Positions 6,223 to 13,866 of a DNA stretch of 14,655 nt are shown one piece after another (the first letter of the stretch is position 1; each line of letters opens with the position of its first letter). This DNA is from Desulfobacteraceae bacterium (GTDB taxonomy: Bacteria > Desulfobacterota > DSM-4660 > Desulfatiglandales > Desulfatiglandaceae). Both the position numbers and the translations under genes were made by a program. The DNA lies in assembly GCA_030589715.1 (NCBI GenBank), contig JAUUVE010000015.1:1-14655 (forward strand), read 5' to 3'. The notes below the pieces were generated by a model. That model saw only the letters and a list, made by a program, of their open reading frames with translations, was not told the origin of the DNA and did not search any database.

Positions 6223-8209
6223 AATCGTTACGGATCTCACCCCCTGCGGGGACCAGCCCAAGGCCATTGAAGCTCTTTCGGGAGGTATAGAAAAAGGGCT
6301 GGCCCACCAGGTCTTGTTAGGGGTTACAGGGTCTGGCAAGACCTTCACGATGGCACATGTCATCGCCCGTGTGCAAAAACCCACCTTAGTCATGGCACCC
6401 AATAAGACCTTGGCCGCTCAATTGTATGGGGAACTCAAGAACCTCTTTCCCCACAATGCAGTGGAGTATTTTGTCAGTTACTACGACTACTATCAGCCCG
6501 AGGCGTACATCCCCCAGTCGGACACATACATCCAGAAGGATGCACACATCAATGAGCGGATCGACAAGATGCGACATTCCGCCACCAGGTCCCTCCTGGA
6601 CAGGGAGGACGTGATCATCGTGGCAAGTGTCTCCTGTATATATGGGCTGGGATCTCCAGAGGTCTACCACAACATGCTGCTTTACGTTGAAAAAGGAGCT
6701 GTCCTGTCGAGGGAGGACGCAGTAAGGAAGCTGGTTGAGATCCATTATGAGCGGGGGGATCTAGATTTTTATAGGGGTCGCTTCAGGGTACGAGGGGATG
6801 TCCTGGACATCTATCCGGTCCATGAAGAGGATAGGGCGGTGAGGATCAATTTTTTTGGAGATGAGGTGGAATCCATTCATGAGATCGACCCATTGACCGG
6901 AAAGGCCATCAGGGGCCTTAACCGGATAACCATCTATCCTGCCACCCACTATGTGACCTCAGTGGAGATCAGGGAGCGGGCGATCCGGCAGATTGAAGCG
7001 GAACTGGAGGAGACGATCCCCTATTTCCAATCTCAGGACAAATTCCTGGAGGCCCAGCGGATTGAGGAGCGCACGCGGTTCGACCTGGAGATGATAATCG
7101 AAATGGGGTACTGCCATGGTATCGAGAATTATTCCCGCCACCTGACCGGGAGGAAACCAGGGGAGCCCCCCCCGACCCTCCTTGATTACTTCCCAAAGGA
7201 CTTCCTTGTCATCATAGATGAGAGTCATATTACGATCCCTCAGCTAAATGGCATGTATCGGGGGGACAGATCAAGAAAGGAAACCTTAGTGAGTTACGGG
7301 TTTCGCCTCCCTTCGGCCCTGGATAATAGACCCTTAAGATTTGACGAGTTTGAGTCAAGGGTAAGACAGATCCTCTATGTGTCAGCCACCCCCGGACCCT
7401 ATGAACTTGAAAGGAGCCAGATGACCGCGGAACAGATCATCAGACCCACCGGTTTATCAGACCCTGAAATTATGGTAAGGCCCGCCACAAATCAGGTGGA
7501 TGACCTCCTTGGGTTGATCAATAAGAGGGTGGAGCAGAACGAGCGGGTCCTTGTCACCACCTTGACAAAGAGAATGGCCGAGGATCTCAGTGAATACTAT
7601 TCTGACCTGGGGGTAAATGTCCGATATATGCACTCCGATATAAAGACCATCGAGAGAATGGAGATAATAAGGGAACTCAGGCTGGGCAACTTTGATGTCC
7701 TGGTAGGCATAAATCTGTTGCGCGAGGGGCTGGACCTTCCGGAGGTCTCCCTCGTGGCAATACTTGACGCAGACAAGGAAGGCTTCCTCCGCTCAGAGAG
7801 GTCGCTTATTCAGACCTGTGGGAGGGCGGCCAGGAATATCAACGGGACCGTGGTCTTTTATGGGGACCAGATCACCAATTCGATGAGAAGGGCCATGGAT
7901 GAGAGCGATAGACGACGGACTATACAGCTGGAGTACAATAGGATTCATAACATAACCCCCTCATCCATCCGGAAAAACATTGATGACATCCTGGGGTCTA
8001 CATATGAGGCCGATTATATGACGGTTCCGATCGTGGCAGAAGAGGAGAGGGCGTATGTGACCCTGGAAGACCTCGAGGAGATGATAGTGGACCTGACCGC
8101 CAAGATGAAGGACTCTGCCGCAAATCTGGATTTTGAAAAGGCGGCAGCCTTTAGGGATCAGATAAGGGATCTCGAAGAAAAAGGGCTCGATGTCCTGGGG
8201 TTTTCCTGA
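6215..8209 (+). CDS. uvrB: Excinuclease ABC subunit UvrB
   Basis: UvrB is the damage-verifying helicase-like subunit of nucleotide excision repair. It takes DNA from UvrA2B and then binds UvrC for incision. With ATG at 6215 the protein is 664 aa, close to E. coli (673). Walker A GVTGSGKT has K42, the damage-binding beta-hairpin SYYDYYQPEAY spans 88-98, the DESH box is D335-H338, and the C-terminal LDFEKAAAFRDQIRDLEEK is the UvrC-interacting UVR motif. Earlier in-frame starts are less likely, because ATG 6215 has TGGAGG four nt upstream and gives the standard MFEIVTDLTPCGDQP N-terminus. The 8-bp overlap with cysS suggests translational coupling. Confidence 0.97.
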   Translation: MFEIVTDLTPCGDQPKAIEALSGGIEKGLAHQVLLGVTGSGKTFTMAHVIARVQKPTLVMAPNKTLAAQLYGELKNLFPHNAVEYFVSYYDYYQPEAYIPQSDTYIQKDAHINERIDKMRHSATRSLLDREDVIIVASVSCIYGLGSPEVYHNMLLYVEKGAVLSREDAVRKLVEIHYERGDLDFYRGRFRVRGDVLDIYPVHEEDRAVRINFFGDEVESIHEIDPLTGKAIRGLNRITIYPATHYVTSVEIRERAIRQIEAELEETIPYFQSQDKFLEAQRIEERTRFDLEMIIEMGYCHGIENYSRHLTGRKPGEPPPTLLDYFPKDFLVIIDESHITIPQLNGMYRGDRSRKETLVSYGFRLPSALDNRPLRFDEFESRVRQILYVSATPGPYELERSQMTAEQIIRPTGLSDPEIMVRPATNQVDDLLGLINKRVEQNERVLVTTLTKRMAEDLSEYYSDLGVNVRYMHSDIKTIERMEIIRELRLGNFDVLVGINLLREGLDLPEVSLVAILDADKEGFLRSERSLIQTCGRAARNINGTVVFYGDQITNSMRRAMDESDRRRTIQLEYNRIHNITPSSIRKNIDDILGSTYEADYMTVPIVAEEERAYVTLEDLEEMIVDLTAKMKDSAANLDFEKAAAFRDQIRDLEEKGLDVLGFS

Positions 8210-8244
8210 ATTGAATCCAGGGGAAGTAAAGAATCCAATCCCAG

Positions 8245-8279
8245 CCTCCGGCCCATAGGGCCTACGCCCCGGTGGGAGG
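8245..8279. other. GC-rich nested hairpin downstream of uvrB
   Basis: CCTCC (8245-8249) can pair with GGAGG (8275-8279), enclosing a second small stem GGCCC (8250-8254) with GGGCC (8258-8262). It starts about 36 nt after the uvrB stop and is much more GC-rich than its surroundings. No T run follows, so it could be a Rho-dependent pause site, an mRNA-stabilising fold or a repeat remnant. I saw no second copy in the window. Confidence 0.3.
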
Positions 8280-8283
8280 ATCT

Positions 8284-8317
8284 GGTTTAGGTTAATCTGT
8301 TAAACAGTAAAGAAACC
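8284..8317. promoter_or_regulatory. Nested palindromes just before the malonyl-CoA decarboxylase start
   Basis: A perfect palindrome CTGTT-A-AACAG (8297-8307) sits inside outer arms GGTTT (8284-8288) and AAACC (8313-8317). The outer arm ends 2 nt before the GTG at 8320. It could be a repressor site or an mRNA hairpin near the ribosome binding region. The arms are short, so chance is possible. Confidence 0.22.
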
Positions 8318-8319
8318 CG

Positions 8320-9708
8320 GTGGCCCAAATGAACTTCGAAGATAAGAAGAAAGAGTCAGGTGATAGAAGTCTAAAGCGGATCGAGGAGGCCTTGAAGGCC
8401 TTCCAGGACCTGGGAGCAGAGGATTCTCCTTTTGACCAACTATTCCCAAGGCTCAAATCCCATTATGATTCATTGGAGGAGCATGAGAAAGAAGGCCTTT
8501 TCAGAGGCCTTATTGAGCAGATAGAGGTGAAAAAGGCGGAGATTGACCCGCTGGCAGAGGCCTTCCTCAAGTGCGAACAGGATGACCCCCGATGGGCCTC
8601 GTTGCTTGCAGACTTCAGGAACCGTGCCTATTCACCCCGCTTGAGCCTCTTCCGAAAGATTTCCCGGTCTCCCGGAGGGCTCAAATTCTTGCTGGATTTT
8701 CGGGGGGACCTCCTCTCCATACGCCGGCATTCAAGGCTTGATCTGGACCCGCTCGATTCAGATATTATTTTCCTCTTCGAAATGCTCTTCCAGGAAGGTT
8801 TCATCTATCTGGAAGAGATCACCCTCGATTCTGCCTACAAGCAGATAGAGCTGATCAAAAACCGGGATCTGGTTCACCCCATGGCAAGCATTGAGGAGAT
8901 GGGCCAGCGGCTGGGAAAGGACAGACGATGTTTTGCCCTCTACCACCGCCTCCTTCCCTATGAGCCCATTATTTTTATTGAGGTTGCCCTGACAGATGGG
9001 CTTGTAAGGAATATCTCTCAAATCATGGCCGGGGCCGGAAGCCGGAAGGCAAGGGTCGACACTGCCATATTCTATTCCATCAACAACACTCAAAACGGCC
9101 TGGCCGGGCTTGGTCTTGGGAAGATCCTGATCGGGCGGGTGGTGGACTATGTCAGGCACGAAAATGAAAAGTTAAAAAACTTTGCCACGCTGAGCCCTGT
9201 CCCTGGATTCCGGAAGAGGTATCTCGAGCCTTTATTAGAGGAAAAAGACGAGGATTTTAGTCTAAGACACACGGATGTTATTTCCTTCTTCTCCAAAAAA
9301 GGTATAGGGAAGGTCATGGAGCGTGCGGGTGAGGGTGAGCGTGATCCTCTTCTCTTCAACCGGGCACTCCTCTCCATCTTATCGGACGAGTCATGGGCAG
9401 GGGAAGAGGAGTTGAAAAATGTCCTCCGCAGCCCTCTGGTAAAGATCGCCTATCACTATATTGCAAACGAGAAAAACCGCCAAGATAAGCCTTTAAACAC
9501 TGTTGCCAGCTTCCACCTGGGTAATGGTGCCACTGTTTCCGAGAGAAATGTCAATTTCCTGGCCAACCCATCAGAGCGGGGGCTGAGGGAATCCTGCGGA
9601 ATCATGGTCAATTATATCTATACATCCAATTGGTTGAGCCAGGCCCGAAGATCGTTGAGGTGGTTCGACAGGGTGGAAATGAGAGGCCTTTTTGGCCGCA
9701 GGACCTAA
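8320..9708 (+). CDS. Malonyl-CoA decarboxylase
   Basis: The enzyme decarboxylates malonyl-CoA to acetyl-CoA and CO2. The protein (462 aa from GTG 8320) matches the single-chain MCD family: a helical N-terminal half with FRNRAYSPRLSLFRKISRSPGG and LLDFRGDL, then a catalytic C-terminal half of acetyltransferase fold with AIFYSINNTQNGLAG (S253), TLSPVPGF (S292) and FHLGNGA (H399, the His expected to act in catalysis), ending in GIMVNYIY. The start is uncertain: GTG at 8320 has no clear site, whereas the in-frame ATG at 8329 has GGTGG five nt upstream. No transit peptide is seen. It may help with malonyl-CoA made from malonate or by side reactions. It is separated from neighbours by 110 and 165 nt, so it may be transcribed alone. 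Confidence 0.9.
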   Translation: MAQMNFEDKKKESGDRSLKRIEEALKAFQDLGAEDSPFDQLFPRLKSHYDSLEEHEKEGLFRGLIEQIEVKKAEIDPLAEAFLKCEQDDPRWASLLADFRNRAYSPRLSLFRKISRSPGGLKFLLDFRGDLLSIRRHSRLDLDPLDSDIIFLFEMLFQEGFIYLEEITLDSAYKQIELIKNRDLVHPMASIEEMGQRLGKDRRCFALYHRLLPYEPIIFIEVALTDGLVRNISQIMAGAGSRKARVDTAIFYSINNTQNGLAGLGLGKILIGRVVDYVRHENEKLKNFATLSPVPGFRKRYLEPLLEEKDEDFSLRHTDVISFFSKKGIGKVMERAGEGERDPLLFNRALLSILSDESWAGEEELKNVLRSPLVKIAYHYIANEKNRQDKPLNTVASFHLGNGATVSERNVNFLANPSERGLRESCGIMVNYIYTSNWLSQARRSLRWFDRVEMRGLFGRRT

Positions 9709-9733
9709 GGACTGTATGGCTCCTGCTTTTGCC

Positions 9734-9763
9734 TTGACAAGTTTTGGGCCTGTTCATTACAGT
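9734..9763 (+). promoter_or_regulatory. Promoter candidate for the FAD/FeS oxidoreductase gene
   Basis: A perfect TTGACA (9734-9739) is followed after 18 nt by TACAGT (9758-9763, four of six). Transcription would start near 9770 and leave a leader of roughly 100 nt before the ATG at 9874. The placement in the only sizeable gap before the three-gene module supports it; the -10 box is moderate. Confidence 0.42.
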
Positions 9764-9873
9764 TACATTATAGCTAGATAGTAGCCACATTGGAGCTGTG
9801 AACCGGAACTCCATTTTCAGGATTTATGCCGCAGAACTGGATTACCCAGCCTTAGTCTACAGGAGATGAGTTC

Positions 9874-12474
9874 ATGGATATTATACCCGAGATCGCCCAG
9901 ATAGTTGGCCCGGAAAATGTTTTTGACGATCGCACCGAATGCCTCTGTTACTCAAGAGACATGTCGGTCCATTACGGTGTGCCGGATGCAGTGATTTTCG
10001 CACGCACGACCGAACAGGTCTCGGCCATAATGAAACTGGCCCATAGGGAAAAGATCCCTGTGACACCTCGAGGTACCGGAACCAGCACCACTGGCGCTGT
10101 TCTGCCCGTAAAGGGCGGATTGCTATTGGACCTCCACCTGATGAACGACATCCTGGAGATCAATAAGGAGGACTTCTATGCCCGCCTGGAGCCAGGGGTG
10201 GTATGTATGCAGTTAAATACCATGCTGGCCAAGGATAACCTCATGTTCCCCCCTAATCCTGGCAGCGAAGTGGTTGCCACTATCGGCGGCATGGTCTCCA
10301 CTAATGCCAGCGGCCATAGGGCAGTCAAGTATGGTACCACCAGAGACTACATAAAGGGTCTTAAGGTCGTCCTTGCAGATGGCACGGTAGTTGAGACCGG
10401 TACCATTGCCCCCAAGACATCCCTCGGATATGACCTGACTCGCCTCTTTTGTACGGCCGAAGGCACCCTGGGGATCATCACTGAAGTGATAGTAAAGCTG
10501 GAACCAAGGCCCGAATACGGTGCCCTGGCCCTTGCCATATTTGGTGATATCAACGCGGCGGGTGACGCCGTAACCGAGGTAACCACCTCGGGCATCAAGT
10601 TGGCCGGCTGTGAGATCATGGACAAATTCAGCCTCAAGGTGGTTGAAGAGGCCCTGGGGAAGGATGTAAGCAAGATGGAGGCCCTCCTGATAATGGAAGC
10701 GGACGGGGTCAGAAATGTGGTGGTCCGTGATATGAACGATATTGAAGAGATCTGCAAAAAATACAATGTACTTGAATTCGAATGGACCGATAATCCTGAC
10801 AAGAGGGAAGAGATGATGATGGCAAGGGGCCGACTGGTCCCGACCCTTTCAAGGATCAAGCCGGGAAATCGGCTGGTGGCCATTGCAGAGGACCTTGGTG
10901 TGCCCTCCACAAAGATCCCGGAGACCATCCGAAGGGCACAGGCCATCTCAGAGAAATACAACATCATGATTGCCACATTTGGGCACGTGGGAGATGGAAA
11001 TGTACATACCACATTTGTCTGTGACGTCAGGAGCAGGGAAGACTGGGATCACCTAAAACCTGCGGCAGAAGAACTGGTAAAGACTGCCCTTGAAATGAAA
11101 GGGACCCTGAGTGCGGAACATGGCACCGGACTGACCCGTGCCCCCCATATTGAGCAGCAACTGGGGCCTGGCATGGAGATCATGCGAAAGATAAAGCAGG
11201 CCCTCGACCCCGACAATATATTGAACCCTGGAAAGATGGCCCTTGAACCCCCGGACGAAAAAAGAGACCTGTATGATTATTTTGTGTTTCAACCACTCCT
11301 GGATCACCCTGAAGGGGTCAATTCCTTTGGTGAAGAGGTGGACAACGAAATCCTTGCCTGTATCCACTGCGGATTCTGCCGCCTTGGGTGCCCTACTTTC
11401 AGCGTGACCCACCGGGAAGGGAGGAATGCCCGGGGAAGAACTGCCCTGGCCTATTACTATTTGACCGGGACGGTGGAACCTACAAGTGAGTTTGCAGAGG
11501 CCTTTTACACCTGCAACACCTGCCAGGCATGTACTTATTTTTGTCCTGCCCGGATAAAGGTGGACGAGATTGTGGAAGGGGTGCGGAGGAAGCTCTATGA
11601 TGCCGGGCTCACCCCAGCACCGCTGCTGACCGTAAGAGACAACATCATCAAGACGGGAAATGTCTATGCAAGCGCCAGGGAGGACAGAATTGACATTTAC
11701 CCATCACCCCTCAAGGAAAGGGCCCGGAAGGGGGAACTAAAATCCAAGGCCGAGACACTGCTATTCATGGGCTGCGTCCCCAGTTATCTGGATATGAAGA
11801 TGGTCCCCAGCTTAATCAAGCCGCTGGATGCTGCTCAAGTGGATTACACCACCCTTGCCACTGAAGAGGGTTGCTGCGGATTTCCCATCTTCCTTATGGG
11901 CTCAAGCGAGTTTGAATCACACGCTGTAAAGGTCATTGAAAAGATCAAGGCCACGGGGGCCCGCGAGCTGGTGACCCCTTGTGCCGGGTGTTTCAAGACC
12001 TTTAAGAAGCTGTATCCCCAAATCGGTGACTTGGGGTTGGAGGTTTATCACTCTGTCCAGTACCTGGAGAAACTGATCAATGACGGCAAAATAAGGTTGG
12101 GGGGGGACCTTGGAAAAAAGGTGACCTATCATGACCCCTGTGACCTTGGAAGGGCATTTCAGATCTTTGAGGAGCCACGGAACATTCTGAAGAGCATACC
12201 CGGGCTCGAATACGTGGAGATGGCCAGGAACAGGCTTCAGGCGCGCTGCTGCGGTGGTGGCGGGGGCCTCCAGGTAAACGACCCGGAGATGGCCACAGAT
12301 ATAGCCACAGAAAGGATCCGGGACGCCCTCGCTGTTGGCGCGGAAATCATTGTCTCCGGGTGCGCTGCCTGCAAGGACAATCTGAGAAAAGGGGCCAAGG
12401 CCATTCCGAAGGAGGAGCGGGGCAAGATAAAGATCATGGATATCACCGAGATCGTTACCAGGGCCATGGAATAG
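9874..12474 (+). CDS. Fused GlcD/GlcF-type FAD and iron-sulfur oxidoreductase
   Basis: The 866-aa protein joins a flavin dehydrogenase to an electron-transfer module. Residues from about 35 to 210 are an FAD-binding type-4 domain (PRGTGTSTTG at 65-74, then PPNPGS and GGMVSTNASGHRAVKYG). Next comes the FAD-oxidase C-terminal domain with TFGHVGDGNVHTTF and LSAEHGTG, ending near PDNILNPGKM. Two 4Fe-4S motifs follow (C496/C499/C502/C506 and C547/C550/C553/C557), then two CCG domains (C634, C667-C668, C703/C706; C756, C792-C793, C830/C833). All ligands are intact. Relatives oxidise D-lactate, glycolate or D-2-hydroxyglutarate; some work with electron-transfer flavoprotein. The substrate here cannot be read from sequence. 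ATG has AGGAG eight nt upstream. The next gene starts 15 nt after the stop, so a shared transcript with the dehydratase subunit is likely. No signal peptide or membrane helix is visible. Confidence 0.92.
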   Translation: MDIIPEIAQIVGPENVFDDRTECLCYSRDMSVHYGVPDAVIFARTTEQVSAIMKLAHREKIPVTPRGTGTSTTGAVLPVKGGLLLDLHLMNDILEINKEDFYARLEPGVVCMQLNTMLAKDNLMFPPNPGSEVVATIGGMVSTNASGHRAVKYGTTRDYIKGLKVVLADGTVVETGTIAPKTSLGYDLTRLFCTAEGTLGIITEVIVKLEPRPEYGALALAIFGDINAAGDAVTEVTTSGIKLAGCEIMDKFSLKVVEEALGKDVSKMEALLIMEADGVRNVVVRDMNDIEEICKKYNVLEFEWTDNPDKREEMMMARGRLVPTLSRIKPGNRLVAIAEDLGVPSTKIPETIRRAQAISEKYNIMIATFGHVGDGNVHTTFVCDVRSREDWDHLKPAAEELVKTALEMKGTLSAEHGTGLTRAPHIEQQLGPGMEIMRKIKQALDPDNILNPGKMALEPPDEKRDLYDYFVFQPLLDHPEGVNSFGEEVDNEILACIHCGFCRLGCPTFSVTHREGRNARGRTALAYYYLTGTVEPTSEFAEAFYTCNTCQACTYFCPARIKVDEIVEGVRRKLYDAGLTPAPLLTVRDNIIKTGNVYASAREDRIDIYPSPLKERARKGELKSKAETLLFMGCVPSYLDMKMVPSLIKPLDAAQVDYTTLATEEGCCGFPIFLMGSSEFESHAVKVIEKIKATGARELVTPCAGCFKTFKKLYPQIGDLGLEVYHSVQYLEKLINDGKIRLGGDLGKKVTYHDPCDLGRAFQIFEEPRNILKSIPGLEYVEMARNRLQARCCGGGGGLQVNDPEMATDIATERIRDALAVGAEIIVSGCAACKDNLRKGAKAIPKEERGKIKIMDITEIVTRAME

Positions 12475-12489
12475 TTGAGGGAGGAATCC

Positions 12490-13731
12490 ATGTCTGAGAA
12501 AGAGAAAACCACGAGAAAAGAGATAGCGGCGGGTAAGACTTTGAAAAACCTTATGGCTGACTATTTCCATGAAATGGATGAGGCGGCAAAAACCGGCTCT
12601 AAAAAAATCGCCTGGTGCAGCAGTGTCGGCCCGGCAGAACTCTTGAGGGGTATGGGTTTTCTGGTCTTTTATCCGGAAAACCACGGGGCAATGCTGGGGG
12701 CCACGCGTATGGCCACAGACCTTATCCCATACGCCAATGCACTCGGTTATTCACCCGACATCTGTTCGTACCTAACATGCGATGTCGGCTCCTATCTTCA
12801 GAAAAAAACCCCCCTTACCAGGGCATACAATATCGAGTCGGTACCAAAGCCGGATGTGCTTGTATTTAATACCAACCAGTGCCGGGATGTGCAGGACTGG
12901 TTTGCCTGGTATTCAAGGGAACTCAACGTGCCTCTTATTGGTGTTCATACCCACAGGGACATTGGCGATATCGGGGAGTATCAGATCAAGGACATAGCTA
13001 ATCAGATAGAGGAACTGGTACCCGAATTAGAAGCAGTGAGTGGCGAAAAATTTGATATGGATCGCTTTAAAGAGGCCGTAGGGTATTCCAGGCGCACTTC
13101 GGAGCTCTGGAGGGCCTGCCTTGAATCTGCCGCGGCCATCCCCTCTCCCTGGACTTTTTTTGACGCAACAATTCACATGGCCCCGGCCGTGGTCGCCCGT
13201 GGTACCAAGGAGGGTGTTGAGTATTATGAACTGCTCCTCCCCGAGCTCCAGGAAAGAGGCAAAAACGGTGTTGCTGCAGTGGATGGAGAAAGGCATCGGC
13301 TTTATTGGGAAGGGATGCCCATATGGGGCAAGCTCAGGCCACTCTCCGAGCAGCTCGCCGTGCTCAGGGCCTGTGTTGTGGCCTCCACCTATTGCAATAG
13401 CTGGATATATGACCAGCTTGACTCGGATGAGCCGTTTGAAAGCATGGCCGTGGCCTACACAGAGCTTTTTATTGTCAGGGATGAGCCTTATAAAGAGCAA
13501 TACATAACCGATTGCTATCACAAGTTCCAATTTAACGGTATTATTTTTCACGACGCCAAGACCTGTCCCAACAACTCCAATAATCGCTATGGCATGCCGG
13601 AAAGGTTAAGCGAGACACTGGGAATACCTGTGCTCAGCATCAACGGAGATCTGTGCGATCTAAGGTGTTATTCTGAGGAACAGGCAAAGACCAACATCGA
13701 GGCCTTTATCGAGCAATTGGAAGAGGAATAG
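12490..13731 (+). CDS. 2-hydroxyacyl-CoA dehydratase / benzoyl-CoA reductase-type subunit (HgdB/BcrB superfamily)
   Basis: The 413-aa protein belongs to the HGD-D superfamily, which bind 4Fe-4S or double-cubane clusters and catalyse radical dehydrations or ATP-driven reductions. Hallmarks are CSSVGPAELLRGMGF (C43), DICSYLTCDVG (C92, C97), VFNTNQCRD (C131), FHDAKTCPNNSNNRYG (C359) and the terminal INGDLCDLRCYSEEQAKT (C389, C393). Further cysteines are C210, C295, C302 and C342. ATG 12490 is chosen because GGGAGG lies five nt upstream; the in-frame TTG at 12475 would include the ribosome site in the protein. Known dehydratases use two different subunits, but only this one is in the window, followed by its activator. 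Alternatives are one half of a dehydratase or class I benzoyl-CoA reductase, or a homodimeric double-cubane-cluster protein. The substrate is unknown. Confidence 0.88.
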   Translation: MSEKEKTTRKEIAAGKTLKNLMADYFHEMDEAAKTGSKKIAWCSSVGPAELLRGMGFLVFYPENHGAMLGATRMATDLIPYANALGYSPDICSYLTCDVGSYLQKKTPLTRAYNIESVPKPDVLVFNTNQCRDVQDWFAWYSRELNVPLIGVHTHRDIGDIGEYQIKDIANQIEELVPELEAVSGEKFDMDRFKEAVGYSRRTSELWRACLESAAAIPSPWTFFDATIHMAPAVVARGTKEGVEYYELLLPELQERGKNGVAAVDGERHRLYWEGMPIWGKLRPLSEQLAVLRACVVASTYCNSWIYDQLDSDEPFESMAVAYTELFIVRDEPYKEQYITDCYHKFQFNGIIFHDAKTCPNNSNNRYGMPERLSETLGIPVLSINGDLCDLRCYSEEQAKTNIEAFIEQLEEE

Positions 13732-13740
13732 AAAAACCAC

Positions 13741-13818
13741 AGGCGCAAGGGAAAAGGCACAGGGCACAAGGTCTATAGTGTTCTGCCTTCCGCCTTTTGC
13801 CTTGAGCCCTAAGCCTTA
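13741..13818. repeat. Inverted array of degenerate heptad repeats
   Basis: The gap between the dehydratase subunit and activator has a 7-nt period. The left half reads AGGCGCA, AGGGAAA, AGGCACA, GGGCACA (13741-13768); the right half reads TGCCTTC, CGCCTTT, TGCCTTG, AGCCCTA, AGCCTTA (13784-13818). The right half is close to the reverse complement of the left (about 24 of 30 positions by hand), so the RNA could form a long imperfect hairpin with a ~15-nt loop. It might separate expression of the two genes, but no T run follows. Confidence 0.7.
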
Positions 13819-13866
13819 AATGCGAAAACGTTACATTCTGTTTTTTGAACGCCAGGGTAACTGCTT

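Noticed and set aside
10347..11012. 221-aa open frame on the - strand
   Set aside because: It lies wholly within the FAD/FeS oxidoreductase gene, which has clear family motifs, and shows a low-complexity Ser/Thr-rich composition typical of an antisense shadow.
12475..12489. TTG start five codons before the chosen dehydratase start
   Set aside because: The intervening bases are the ribosome binding site (GGGAGG) for ATG 12490.
11917..12684. 255-aa open frame on the - strand
   Set aside because: It is antisense to the CCG region and the start of the dehydratase subunit; no motif is recognisable and both + strand genes are firmly supported.
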